The notes below the pieces were generated by a model, which searched no databases, was not told where the DNA came from, and was given only the letters and a program-made list of their open reading frames with translations. Shown here piece after piece: positions 34,149-44,450 of a DNA stretch of 64,000 bases. Position 1 is the first letter of the stretch; the number at the start of each line of letters is the position of its first letter. A program made the translations under genes and the position numbers. Source of the DNA: Elusimicrobia bacterium GWA2_61_42. GTDB lineage: Bacteria > Elusimicrobiota > Elusimicrobia > Elusimicrobiales > UBA9959. The stretch covers positions 124,001 through 188,000 of the forward strand of contig MGTU01000025.1 in NCBI GenBank assembly GCA_001799615.1. The letters are read 5' to 3'.

Positions 34149-35317
34149 GGATCTTCCTGGCGGCCGCCCTGCTGGCCCTGGCCTGCGCGCCCGTGCGCGC
34201 GGCCCGGCTGGAGCGCGGGCCTTACCTGGAAAACATGGCCAAGAACATGGTCACGGTGCGTTTCCGCGTGGATACAGCCACCCCGGCCTGGCTTTCCTTC
34301 GGGGCCGCCCCCGACTGCGAGCGTTTCCTGACCACCGTGCCCGCGGTAAAAGAGCAGCGCGTGCCGCTCTTCGGCCTGGCGCCCGACACCACCCACTGCT
34401 ACCGCCTCTACCTGCCGGCTGACGAGAGCACCGGGGTCTATAAGGCTTTTGAAGGCAAGTTCACCACTTTCAGGGACGAGGACAAGCCCTGGTTCTCTTT
34501 CCTGGCCTTCGGCGATTCCGCGCCCGGCTCGCCCGAACAGCTCCAGCTGGCCGCCCAGATGGACAAGTTCTCCCCGGACTTCGTCCTGCACCTGGGCGAC
34601 ATGGTGGAGTCCGGCCTGGACGCCGACGCCGATGCTCAGTATTTCAGGCCTTACGCCGGGCTGCAGGCCCGGGTGCCGTTCTTCCAGGCGCTGGGCAACC
34701 ATGACTATGGCCCGGACGCCAAAACCCCCGATGGGCGCGGCTTCATCAAGGCCAACTACGCCCCGTTCCACAGCGTGCCGCTGACCGGGCTGCCGCCGCA
34801 CTACTATTTCTTCGACGTGGCCAACGCGCGCTTCTTCGTGCTGGACACCAACGCTTTCTTCGGGGCCAAATTCGCCCCGGGGCTGGAGCCCGGCTCCAAG
34901 CAGTACAAGTGGCTGGACTATTTCCTGGGCAAGACGGACAAGACCTGGAAGTTCGTGGTGGTGCACGAGCCGCTTTATTCCACAGGCGCGCACGGCATCA
35001 TAGAAGAAGAGGTCAAGGCGCTGGAGCCGCTGTTCCTGAGGCACAAGGTGGACCTGGTCTTCCAGGGCCACGACCATGACTACGAGCGCACTTTGCCGGT
35101 AAAAGAGGGCATTCCCGACGAGGCCGGCGGCATAGTTTACGTAACGCTGGGCGGCGGGGGGGGCACGCTGTACATACAGCGCCGCAACGAGGACTGGTCC
35201 GAGAAGTTTTTGCCCACCTACCATTTCGCGGTCCTGGAAGTTAAGGAAAAAGCTCTGAACATGGCCGTTTACAATAAGGACGGCGGCCTGCTGGATACGC
35301 TGGAAGTCCGGAAATAG
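34145..35317 (+). CDS. Secreted calcineurin-like (purple-acid-phosphatase-type) metallophosphatase
   Basis: The protein has 390 aa. A signal peptide ends near VRAAR (residue 19). An N-terminal fibronectin-like domain (about 20-105) is followed by the metallophosphatase domain: FGDSA, LHLGDMVESG, LGNHDYG, VVHEPLY and GHDHDYER, which supply all the usual metal ligands. It releases phosphate from phosphomonoesters or nucleotides in the periplasm or outside. The ATGA overlap with adenine deaminase suggests a pathway from extracellular nucleotides to salvaged bases, although the deaminase acts inside the cell. Confidence 0.88.
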   Translation: MRIFLAAALLALACAPVRAARLERGPYLENMAKNMVTVRFRVDTATPAWLSFGAAPDCERFLTTVPAVKEQRVPLFGLAPDTTHCYRLYLPADESTGVYKAFEGKFTTFRDEDKPWFSFLAFGDSAPGSPEQLQLAAQMDKFSPDFVLHLGDMVESGLDADADAQYFRPYAGLQARVPFFQALGNHDYGPDAKTPDGRGFIKANYAPFHSVPLTGLPPHYYFFDVANARFFVLDTNAFFGAKFAPGLEPGSKQYKWLDYFLGKTDKTWKFVVVHEPLYSTGAHGIIEEEVKALEPLFLRHKVDLVFQGHDHDYERTLPVKEGIPDEAGGIVYVTLGGGGGTLYIQRRNEDWSEKFLPTYHFAVLEVKEKALNMAVYNKDGGLLDTLEVRK

Positions 35318-35399
35318 CAGTTCACGGCTGGACTTAATTAATTTTCTTTTGTAAGTTGTCAGCAGGGTAAGGCAATCCCGCTTAATATAAGGAGTTTAC

Positions 35400-36119
35400 A
35401 TGAACTGGCTAATCGCTGCGATATTAGCGTTAGGGGCGGCGTCTTCGGTTATGGCGCAGGAAGCGCCTAAAAAGTGGAAGGATACGGCCGAGCTTTCTTA
35501 CGTGCAGACCTCCGGCAATTCCAAGACTTCCACCCTCTCGGGCAAGAACCTCTTTAATTACGACTGGGAGAAGGCGGCGCTGGAACTGGCCGCGGGCGGG
35601 CTGGGCACCAGCAGCGGGGACACGGTGACCGCGGAGCAGTACAACGTCTCGGAGAAGGTCAGCCTTAAGTTGACGGGTAAAAATTACGCCTTCGAAAAAA
35701 CCGGCTGGGTTAAAGACCGTTTCGCCGGCATAAAGGACCGCTATGACGCGGGCTTAGGCCTGGGCCGCAATTTCCTGGACAGCGCCGACGATAAACTGTT
35801 CGCCGAAGCCGGCGGCGGCTATATCTGGGAAGACAGGCTGCCCGGCGTCAAGAACCAGTCCTTCGGCACCTACCGCGCGTACGCCAAGTATATCCGCACA
35901 CTTTCGGCCTCGGCCAATGCCAGCCAGGACCTGGAATACCTGGGCAACCTCAAGGATTCAGCAGGCTACCGCATGAACGCGGAAACGGCGCTGGTAACCT
36001 CCATTTCCACTCATTTCTCGCTGAAGGCCGCTTACCAGTGGAAATTCGTGAACGCTCCCTCAGCGGGGTTCAAGAAGACCGATACCCTGACCTCAGTGGC
36101 GATCATAGTTAATTATTGA
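35400..36119 (+). CDS. DUF481 (YdiY-like) outer-membrane protein
   Basis: The protein has 239 aa with a signal peptide ending SVMAQ. The DUF481 pattern is visible: AELSYVQTSGNSKTSTLSG near the start, regular 10-12 residue amphipathic strands, and a C-terminal VAIIVNY strand ending in Tyr. DUF481 proteins form barrels whose function is unknown; some are salt-induced. SD AAGGAG at 35390-35395. It lies close to mscL and the OmpA-family gene, which makes an envelope-stress cluster plausible. Confidence 0.85.
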   Translation: MNWLIAAILALGAASSVMAQEAPKKWKDTAELSYVQTSGNSKTSTLSGKNLFNYDWEKAALELAAGGLGTSSGDTVTAEQYNVSEKVSLKLTGKNYAFEKTGWVKDRFAGIKDRYDAGLGLGRNFLDSADDKLFAEAGGGYIWEDRLPGVKNQSFGTYRAYAKYIRTLSASANASQDLEYLGNLKDSAGYRMNAETALVTSISTHFSLKAAYQWKFVNAPSAGFKKTDTLTSVAIIVNY

Positions 36120-36152
36120 TCTTGGCAGTCAGCGGGTATATTAAGGAGTGGT

Positions 36153-36596
36153 ATGCTTAAAGACTTCAAAGAGTTTATAATGAGGGGCAACGTGGTGGAT
36201 ATGGCCGTCGGCGTCATTATCGGCGGCGCTTTCGGCAAGATCGTGACCTCGCTGGTTAACGACGTGATAATGCCGCCCATAGGCCGGCTGACCGGGGGGG
36301 TGGACTTCTCAAGCCTCTACATCAACCTGTCCGGCACAGCTTACACCAGCCTGGCGGAGGCGCAGAAGGCCGGCGCCGCCACCATCAACTACGGCGTCTT
36401 TCTCAACACCGTCATTAACTTCCTCATCGTGGCCGGCGCTATCTTCGTCATGATCAGCCAGATGAACAAGCTGAAAGCCAAGTTCGACGCGCCAGCGGCC
36501 GCCGCCGCGCCCAGCACCAAAGAATGCCCGCTGTGCCTGTCTGTAATACCTCTCAAGGCCGTAAAATGCGCGCACTGCGCCTCGGATCTTAAATAA
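36153..36596 (+). CDS. mscL: Large-conductance mechanosensitive channel with C-terminal zinc ribbon
   Basis: The protein has 147 aa. MscL releases small solutes during hypo-osmotic shock from the inner membrane. TM1 is in [27 protein letters not shown] and TM2 in [23 protein letters not shown], both almost textbook. In place of the usual C-terminal helical bundle the protein ends with a four-Cys ribbon, CPLC...CAHC (about 126-144), after an Ala-rich linker. Such a ribbon might sense metal or redox state or hold the pentamer together; this is inference. SD TAAGGAG precedes the ATG. Confidence 0.93.
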   Translation: MLKDFKEFIMRGNVVDMAVGVIIGGAFGKIVTSLVNDVIMPPIGRLTGGVDFSSLYINLSGTAYTSLAEAQKAGAATINYGVFLNTVINFLIVAGAIFVMISQMNKLKAKFDAPAAAAAPSTKECPLCLSVIPLKAVKCAHCASDLK

Positions 36597-36611
36597 TAGG
36601 GGGAAAATAAA

Positions 36612-37823
36612 ATGAAAGCAATTAAAATAGCCGCGCTGTTCCTGGCCATTGCCGGGCTGGCGCTGCCGGCCTCCGCCGAGCTGAAAGGCAAGAACGAACT
36701 TGCGGTGCAAGCCGGCGTGATGAACTTCGAGGGCGACGCCAATATAGATGCCGGGCTTATCTACGGGGCCCGCCTCGGGCATTTCTTTACCGAACGGCTT
36801 TCCGTCGAACTCTCGGCGCTCACCGGGAACACCGAAACCGGCGGCGGGGCGAACGTAGCCTCGCTGCACCCCGCCCTGGCGGCGTCCTATCATTTCCGTT
36901 TCGGGAAATTTATGCCTTTCGTACAGGCCGGGGCGGGGCTGCTCAGGCTTAACCCCGAAGGTGCCTCCGCCAGCAGCGGCCTGGCCGTGCACTGGGGCGG
37001 CGGCCTTAAGTATTTTTACAAGCCCGACTTCCTGCTGCGCGCGGATATAGCCCACGTGATAGACACGGAAATAGGCAAAGGCACGCACGACCTCGAGGCC
37101 GTGGTAGGCGTCTCCTGGCTGTTCGGAACTTCCAAGGAGGAAGTCGCGAAGAAAGTGGAAGAGGTAAAGCAGGCGCTCGCTCCCGACGCCGACAAGGACG
37201 GGGTGGAGGACTCTAAAGACGCCTGCGCCGGAACTCCCGCCGGAGCGGCCGTGGACGCCGCCGGGTGCCCGTTGGATTCCGATAAAGACGGCGCAGCGGA
37301 CTACAAAGATTCCTGCCCCGGCACCGCCGCCGGTGTTAAAGTTGACGCGAAAGGCTGCGCCCTTCCCGTAGATTCCGACGCAGACGGCGTAGCCGAAGAC
37401 AAGGACGAATGCGCCAATACGCCCGCCGGCACCGCGGTGGACGCCAAAGGTTGTCCGCAGGGGACCAAAGAGATCCCCGCCGACAACTGGGTACTCAAAG
37501 GCGTTACTTTCGAGATCGGTTCGGACGTTATAAAGGCGGAGGGCAAAACCATCCTGGACGAGGCCGCCGCTACGCTGCTGCCCCGTACTTCCGTGCGTCT
37601 TGAAGTGCAGGGCCATACCGACAATACCGGCAACGCCGCTGCCAATGTGACGCTCTCCGAAAAGCGCGCGGCTGCCGTAAAGGCTTACCTTGTGGAGAAA
37701 GGCGTAGCCGCCGACAGGCTGGAAGTTAAAGGCTACGGCGCGGACGCGCCGGTGGCCGACAACGCCACCTCGGAAGGCCGCGACGCCAACCGCAGGATAG
37801 AGTTCAAGGTTTTAAGCAGGTAA
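36612..37823 (+). CDS. OmpA-family porin with thrombospondin type-3 repeats
   Basis: The protein has 403 aa. A signal peptide ends SASAE and is followed by an eight-strand barrel (about 25-180). A calcium-binding TSP3 linker (about 195-285) has three repeats of the DxDxDGxxDxxDxC type (DADKDGVEDSKDAC, DSDKDGAADYKDSC, DSDADGVAEDKDEC). The OmpA peptidoglycan-binding domain (about 295-403) shows LEVQGHTDNTGN and EGRDANRRIEFKV. It tethers the outer membrane to the cell wall. It follows mscL by 15 bp and may be in the same operon. Confidence 0.92.
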   Translation: MKAIKIAALFLAIAGLALPASAELKGKNELAVQAGVMNFEGDANIDAGLIYGARLGHFFTERLSVELSALTGNTETGGGANVASLHPALAASYHFRFGKFMPFVQAGAGLLRLNPEGASASSGLAVHWGGGLKYFYKPDFLLRADIAHVIDTEIGKGTHDLEAVVGVSWLFGTSKEEVAKKVEEVKQALAPDADKDGVEDSKDACAGTPAGAAVDAAGCPLDSDKDGAADYKDSCPGTAAGVKVDAKGCALPVDSDADGVAEDKDECANTPAGTAVDAKGCPQGTKEIPADNWVLKGVTFEIGSDVIKAEGKTILDEAAATLLPRTSVRLEVQGHTDNTGNAAANVTLSEKRAAAVKAYLVEKGVAADRLEVKGYGADAPVADNATSEGRDANRRIEFKVLSR

Positions 37824-37848
37824 GAGGGGTAGCGAAAAGGAGAAAACT

Positions 37849-38403
37849 ATGAATAGCAATAACATGCAGCTGATCTTCGCGGGTCTTTTCATGTTCGCCG
37901 CGGCCGTCCCGGCCCTGGCGCAGGAAAAGTCCGCCGAAGAAAAACAGATGGACAAGGTGGAGGCGGACTTGAACACTGACGCGGCCCAGCCGGAAGGCCA
38001 GGCGGTCGTGGCCGAGAAGCTCAAGAAGGACTTCAAGGTAGACGACGCGCGGCTTAACGGCCTGCGTGACAAACAACTGAAAGACGGCGAGATGGCCATC
38101 GCCCTCGCGCTGGCGGAAGGCCTGCCCGGCGGCATAACCGACGAGAACGTGCAGAAGGTAGTGGCTATGCGCCAGGGGCCGCCCGTAGCCGGCTGGGGCA
38201 AAGTGGCCAAGGACCTGGGCGTCAAGGTAGGCCCCGCGCTCAGCAAGGCCAAGAAAACGGCGGCCGAGGCCCGCAAGAGCGCCAAGGCCGAAAAAGCCAG
38301 GAAAGAGAAGAAAGAAAAAGCCGAGAAGATGAAGGCCGAGAAAAGCGGTAAAGCCGAAAGGCCCGCCAAGGCCGAGAAAGGCGGCGGCAAAGGCAAACAC
38401 TAA
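37849..38403 (+). CDS. Exported Lys/Ala-rich protein of unknown function
   Basis: The protein has 184 aa. A signal peptide ends PALAQ. Residues about 65-135 form a small helical domain (LRDKQLKDGEMAIALALAEGLP then GWGKVAKDLGVKVGP) that recurs in exported proteins of several uncultured diderm phyla, to my recollection without a known role. From about 140 to the end the sequence is a low-complexity run of Lys, Ala and Glu, likely a long basic helix or disordered tail. It lies 25 bp after the OmpA-family gene and ends at a strong terminator, so it is probably the last gene of the envelope operon. Confidence 0.75.
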   Translation: MNSNNMQLIFAGLFMFAAAVPALAQEKSAEEKQMDKVEADLNTDAAQPEGQAVVAEKLKKDFKVDDARLNGLRDKQLKDGEMAIALALAEGLPGGITDENVQKVVAMRQGPPVAGWGKVAKDLGVKVGPALSKAKKTAAEARKSAKAEKARKEKKEKAEKMKAEKSGKAERPAKAEKGGGKGKH

Positions 38404-38431
38404 GCCGCAGTTGTATTGCCAGTATCAGTTC

Positions 38432-38464
38432 AGAGCCGGAGGTTAACCCCTCCGGCTCTTTTAT
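38432..38464 (+). terminator. Rho-independent terminator
   Basis: A perfect 11-bp stem AGAGCCGGAGG/CCTCCGGCTCT (38432-38442 and 38449-38459) is followed by TTTTA. It closes the mscL-ompA-type operon. Confidence 0.9.
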
Positions 38465-38526
38465 CTCTCATGCGGGTTCTTTTCCCGGTGCCAGGGTGTA
38501 TAAGAGCTGTTTTGTGCGCTGCAGGC

Positions 38527-39117
38527 TTAGTCGGAGGATTTGCCCGCGCAGACGACGACGTTTAGGATAGCCGCCAGCAGCGAAAGCAGGCACAGCAGCG
38601 GGTAGAGCTTGTAGCCGCCGCTGCCCGGCAGGTTCGGCCCCCAGCCGGGGGTGATCATCAGCGTAAAGAACAGGGTGGCGGAAGCGAGCGAGAGGTAAAA
38701 GGATACCTTGCAAAAGAGGCCGGGGCGGCGGCCATTCTTGTTGCCGCGGCGCCGCGCCTCCGCCCACAGCAGTATCAGCCAGGACGGGTAGCTCAGCATC
38801 ATAAGCCCGTCCCAGGTATTGCCTTTATAAAAATACCAGGCGGCCACTACGGGGCTGCCCCAGGCCAGCAGTTTGTTTATAGCGGGCCAGAATTCTTCTC
38901 CCTGCCTGCCGTTCAATTCTTCCTGCAGTTCCTTGCGGGATAGTTCCGAAACTCCCATAAGTATCAGCGGAAGTGCGCCGGCCGCCGCCAGCCACCGTCC
39001 CACCCAGGTGACTGTGTCCTGGTTGGAGGGGTCGGCTATCTGTCCTCCGGCGAAAGTGAAGATCCCTGTAAGGATATAAAAGGTCATCACCCCGCCGCGG
39101 GTAGTGCTTATGTTCAT
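38527..39117 (-). CDS. Polytopic membrane protein of unknown function
   Basis: The protein has 196 aa and about five TM helices (for example MTFYILTGIFTFAGG, WLAAAGALPLILMGV, SWLILLWAEA, VSFYLSLASATLFFTLMI, LLCLLSLLAAILNVVVCAG). I do not recognise the family. An alternative start at the ATG in codon 11 (39087) has a better SD. The annotated ATG sits exactly 6 nt after TATTAT (complement of 39124-39129), so leaderless initiation is possible. It is transcribed alone on the minus strand, next to the island boundary. Confidence 0.6.
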   Translation of the reverse strand: MNISTTRGGVMTFYILTGIFTFAGGQIADPSNQDTVTWVGRWLAAAGALPLILMGVSELSRKELQEELNGRQGEEFWPAINKLLAWGSPVVAAWYFYKGNTWDGLMMLSYPSWLILLWAEARRRGNKNGRRPGLFCKVSFYLSLASATLFFTLMITPGWGPNLPGSGGYKLYPLLCLLSLLAAILNVVVCAGKSSD

Positions 39118-39239
39118 CCTGAAATAATACTAAAATCCGCCATGCTTATGCGTGGAGCGGGGGGGCCGGCGCCCCGTGATTAATGCATGTTCTCTCGCAG
39201 GGGAAAGTGACTTTTCTTTTTCCTTGTGTATACCCTCTC

Positions 39240-39270
39240 TACAGGGTAGAGCAGCCTGGCAGCTCGCAAG
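39240..39270 (+). repeat. tRNA-fMet 5'-half copy 1 (probable att remnant)
   Basis: These 31 bases match the first 31 bases of the tRNA-like gene at 49865 at 28 positions: acceptor 5' strand, D-stem and loop, and the start of the anticodon stem, ending GCTCGCAAG. A TATACC -10-like box (39229-39234) sits at the same distance upstream as in the other two copies. The 3' half of the tRNA is absent. Interpreted as the left end of a region inserted at, or duplicated from, the tRNA gene. Confidence 0.7.
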
Positions 39271-39323
39271 CTGGTGGCGGGGCGAAATCAGGACATTGAA
39301 TTCATAGAATAAAAAATAAAAAG

Positions 39324-39352
39324 TGGACAATCGCTTGATATTAGCGTAGAAT
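39324..39352 (+). promoter_or_regulatory. Promoter of the DUF1646/trehalose operon
   Basis: TGGACA (39324-39329) and TAGAAT (39347-39352) are 17 bp apart. The expected start near 39359 leaves a leader of about 145 nt before the first ATG. Confidence 0.6.
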
Positions 39353-39359
39353 CAGTTCA

Positions 39360-39504
39360 CAAGGGTTCGGAGACAGCTCCGGAGGTTTGGAATGGTCGGG
39401 CCGCCATTCCGGTTTAAACTACCGGACGGCGGCTATTTCTTTTATACGCATGTAGCGTAGCCGCCTGCCGGTAATCGGGCTTAGTGCCCGTAACTGGAGG
39501 CGGC
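39360..39504 (+). promoter_or_regulatory. Structured leader, candidate cation-sensing riboswitch
   Basis: The leader can fold into hairpins GGAG/CTCC (39370s), GGAATGG/CCATTCC (39389-39395 with 39404-39410), a long compound stem ACCGG..GGCGGCTA with TAGCCGCC..CCGGT (39421-39435 with 39458-39472) and CGGGC/GCCCG (39476-39490). GCCGCC segments at 39400-39405 and 39460-39465 can instead pair with GGCGGC (39499-39504), which overlaps the SD GGAGG, giving a translation on/off switch. The downstream transporter is DUF1646 family, and a DUF1646 RNA motif is a known sodium riboswitch; whether this leader matches that consensus I cannot test. Confidence 0.5.
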
Positions 39505-39663
39505 ATGACCAAAAATACCGATAAAAATACCGGCACTACAAGGCCGGTTGTAATTGAATCCGGCTGGGGCACTTTTCTGCTGCTTTTGGCTAAAACTATT
39601 GCCATTGCGGTGGTGGTAGTGATAATCCTTAAATATGTTTTCAAGATCCCGATAGCCATATAG
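39505..39663 (+). CDS. 52-aa single-TM membrane protein (short gene)
   Basis: The ATG at 39505 follows a strong SD (GGAGG, 39496-39500) and the frame runs to TAG at 39661-39663. The product has a polar N-terminus with many Thr/Asn/Lys residues (MTKNTDKNTGTTRPVV) and one TM helix (about 25-45, FLLLLAKTIAIAVVVVIIL), ending in KIPIAI. It lies between the structured leader and the DUF1646 transporter gene (9 bp gap), so it may be a small accessory subunit of that transporter. The minus-strand open frame over it is a shadow. Confidence 0.72.
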   Translation: MTKNTDKNTGTTRPVVIESGWGTFLLLLAKTIAIAVVVVIILKYVFKIPIAI

Positions 39664-39672
39664 GGGGCCGTT

Positions 39673-40719
39673 ATGTCTTATTGGTCAGTCTGGGGCCTGG
39701 CACTCATAATGGCGCTGGTGCTGTTGCTGCCTTTCTCCGTCAAGCGGGTCGAGGAAGAGCTGGAGCTCTTCCTGCTCGTCATGGGCTGCGTCGCCATGAC
39801 GGTTTCCGGCCTGTGGAACTGGCACGTGATCAAAGAATCGCTGGCGGAGCCGGTAAAGATCTCCGTCGCGGTCCTGGTCGCCGGCTACCTGTTCCGTTAC
39901 GGCAGGGGCGGCATCGAAGGTTTCATAATCCGGCTTGAGCGCCGGCTGGGCGTAAAGCACGCCCTCTTCGCGCTCATAACGGCCCTGGCTTTCCTATCGA
40001 GCCTGCTTACGGCCATAATCGCGGCCCTGATCCTGTGCGAGATAATTTATCACTTAAGGCTGGACAGGCCCTCGCGCGTGCGCGCCGCCGTTTACGGCTG
40101 CTTCGCGATAGGCCTGGGGGCGGCGCTGACTCCGTTAGGCGAGCCGCTGTCCACCATCGTGACCGCCAAGCTGCAGGGCGCCCCGCACAATGCCGGCTTC
40201 TTCTGGCTGGCAGAACTGCTGTTTCTTTGGGTCGCCCCGGCGGTGATCGGGGTGGCCGCGCTAGCGGCATATTGGCGGCCTTTGGGCCGGGAAGCCGCCG
40301 CCGCGCCCAACGCGGATATTCCGCATGAGACAAATAAAGTCTTGCTTTTACGCGCCGCCAAGGTGTACGTCTTCGTGGTGGCGCTGGTTTACCTGGGCGA
40401 AGGCTTAAGCCCGATTGCCGGCCGGCTGATCCCGGCACTGAAGACCTGGCAGCTTTACTGGCTGGGCGTCACTTCCGCCGCCCTCGACAACGCCACGCTG
40501 GCCGCCGCCGGGATAGTCCCTTCCATGAGCCGGGAACAGGTCCTTTCGTTCACCCTGAGCCTGCTAATCTCAGGCGGCATCCTTATCCCGGGAAACATCC
40601 CTAATATCATCAGCGCCGCAAAGCTTGACATCAAAAGTCGGGAGTGGGCCGGGGCGGCTCTGCCCGCCGGCGTGGCGCTGCTGCTGATTTACTTCCTGGC
40701 CCTTGGGGCGATTTATTAA
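39673..40719 (+). CDS. DUF1646-family ion transporter
   Basis: The protein has 348 aa and about ten TM helices. The two pseudo-symmetric halves each carry a polar break typical of the ion-transporter superfamily: GLGAALTPLGEPLSTIV (about 150-170) and SGGILIPGNIPNII (about 300-315), with SAALDNATLAAAGI before the second. The family is related to NhaD/ArsB-type carriers and is predicted to move sodium or another cation. A structured leader upstream and trehalose-synthesis genes downstream support a salt-stress role. SD GGGGG precedes the ATG. Confidence 0.75.
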   Translation: MSYWSVWGLALIMALVLLLPFSVKRVEEELELFLLVMGCVAMTVSGLWNWHVIKESLAEPVKISVAVLVAGYLFRYGRGGIEGFIIRLERRLGVKHALFALITALAFLSSLLTAIIAALILCEIIYHLRLDRPSRVRAAVYGCFAIGLGAALTPLGEPLSTIVTAKLQGAPHNAGFFWLAELLFLWVAPAVIGVAALAAYWRPLGREAAAAPNADIPHETNKVLLLRAAKVYVFVVALVYLGEGLSPIAGRLIPALKTWQLYWLGVTSAALDNATLAAAGIVPSMSREQVLSFTLSLLISGGILIPGNIPNIISAAKLDIKSREWAGAALPAGVALLLIYFLALGAIY

Positions 40720-40737
40720 AGTAGTTAAGGGGTTCCT

Positions 40738-42993
<2,256 letters not shown>

Positions 42994-43836
42994 ATGAAGT
43001 CTTTCTGGAAAAATTCCGAAGCGCTTTCAGCCCGCCTCGCCGCCGCGCCGAAGCTCCTTGTGACGCTGGACTTCGACGGCACCTTGGCGGCGCTGGCCGA
43101 GACCCCGGGGCAGGCTCGGCTTACGCCGGAGTTTCGCTCCGCCTTGAGGGCTCTTGAGGCTTCGCCGGGGGTTTCTGTTTTCATCCTGAGCGGGCGCGCG
43201 CTGCAAAGCGTGCGAAAGCTGGTGGGCCTGCGCGCCCTTTACTATGGCGGCAACCATGGTATTGAGATCAAAGGCCCGGGCTTCTCCTGGCGCGACGGCA
43301 AGGCCGCTAAAGCGCGGAGCCTTGTGACCGGGATAGTCGCCGACATGCAGGAGAGATTCCCTCCCGGTACCGGAGTCCTGGTGGAGAATAAAGTGTTCTC
43401 GGCCAGCGTGCATTACCGGAATATAAAGGCTGCTTACAGGCGCGGCTTTTTCAACCGGATGAAGGCGCTCATGGCGGCCCCGAGCGCAATCCTTAAGTGG
43501 CGGCGCGGCCACATGGTCTTTGAACTGCTCCCCCGCGGGGCCTCTCATAAAGGCGACGCGGTGATCCTGCTCGCCAGGCAGCTGGGAAGTCCGCTCAGCA
43601 TTGCGGTCGGGGACGATCTGACCGACGAGGATATGTTCAAGGCGCTTGCCGGCAGCGGGGTAACGGTAAGGGTGGGACGCAAAGCCGGCTCCAACGCCGG
43701 GTATTTCCTGTCGGAGCAGACCGAAGTCTTGCGGCTGCTGCGTCTTATCGCGGCGGCAAAGGATTGGGGGAAGAAATGGGAACAACAGCTCTGGAGTCAT
43801 TCAAATTCTGCACGCGCCTCACGCTCACCGAAGTAA
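42994..43836 (+). CDS. otsB: Trehalose-6-phosphate phosphatase
   Basis: The protein has 280 aa of the HAD superfamily. Motif I is LDFDGTLA with the nucleophile Asp and the general acid/base Asp two residues on; motif II is ILSGR; motif III/IV is GDAVILL...VGDDLTDEDMF. YYGGNHGIEIKG is typical of OtsB. It removes phosphate from trehalose-6-phosphate made by the upstream enzyme. The ATG directly follows the otsA stop codon. Its 3' end overlaps the DUF5752 gene by 61 bp in another frame, an unusually long overlap. Confidence 0.93.
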   Translation: MKSFWKNSEALSARLAAAPKLLVTLDFDGTLAALAETPGQARLTPEFRSALRALEASPGVSVFILSGRALQSVRKLVGLRALYYGGNHGIEIKGPGFSWRDGKAAKARSLVTGIVADMQERFPPGTGVLVENKVFSASVHYRNIKAAYRRGFFNRMKALMAAPSAILKWRRGHMVFELLPRGASHKGDAVILLARQLGSPLSIAVGDDLTDEDMFKALAGSGVTVRVGRKAGSNAGYFLSEQTEVLRLLRLIAAAKDWGKKWEQQLWSHSNSARASRSPK

Positions 43837-44450
43837 CTGGGCGCAAAGCCTCTAACATAGGTGAATTGCTGGAAGGGATCAAGGCCGCCGACGACGCGGT
43901 TATTTACCACCACACCCACCGCTTTATTAAACAGTCACACCACCTGGTGCCCGAGGGCGCCAACGACTTCGCCTATTGGGTGACAAATACCGTGCAGGCC
44001 GACCGCCTTGGAGAGGAACTGACCTCAATAGACATCGTGCGGTACAACTCCCTGGCGGATATACGCAATGCGTTCGTAAAAATGCTGGAGCGGCACATTG
44101 AGGAAAACCCCGGGCCTATGCGTACCGTGGCGCCTGGACGGGAATTCCACTTTATGCGGGCCATAAGGTTCTCACTTCCCACCGAGTGTTCGGCAAAGGA
44201 TTATGCTTCGTTCATCGAGTGTTTGAAGAACGTAAGCGTCTCCAGCCTTTATCTGCATGTTTTCGAGGCCAGGCTGCGGCCGCCTTATGGCGTGGACGAC
44301 TTCTCCCATTGGTTCAAGACTAATTTCAACGACGAGAAAGTAGAGCAGGAACTTTCCCGCCTTGACCCGTATTCCTACACGCTGGAAAGCCTGAGGCAAA
44401 GAATAATCCGCATAATAGAGCGCCGTCTCACGGAGGCCAGAAATGTCTAA
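43776..44450 (+). CDS. DUF5752-family protein associated with TreT
   Basis: The protein has 224 aa from ATG 43776 (SD GGGGGAAG just upstream; a TTG at 43764 is in frame but overlaps the SD). It appears to be two copies of a helical domain: AVIYHHTHRFIKQSHH...FAYWV in the first half and SLYLHVFEARLRPPYGVDDFSHWF in the second. DUF5752 genes are commonly found beside trehalose synthase genes; no activity is known to me. It overlaps otsB by 61 bp and treT by 8 bp, so translation of all three is likely linked. Confidence 0.82.
   Translation: MGTTALESFKFCTRLTLTEVTGRKASNIGELLEGIKAADDAVIYHHTHRFIKQSHHLVPEGANDFAYWVTNTVQADRLGEELTSIDIVRYNSLADIRNAFVKMLERHIEENPGPMRTVAPGREFHFMRAIRFSLPTECSAKDYASFIECLKNVSVSSLYLHVFEARLRPPYGVDDFSHWFKTNFNDEKVEQELSRLDPYSYTLESLRQRIIRIIERRLTEARNV

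Noticed and set aside
37190-37470. Tandem DNA repeat in the OmpA gene
   Set aside because: The periodicity is explained by three calcium-binding TSP3 protein repeats inside the coding sequence.
39414-39659. 81-aa minus-strand ORF before the DUF1646 gene
   Set aside because: It covers the structured leader and the plus-strand 52-aa gene, which has a good SD and TM helix; the minus-strand product has neither SD nor a coherent sequence.
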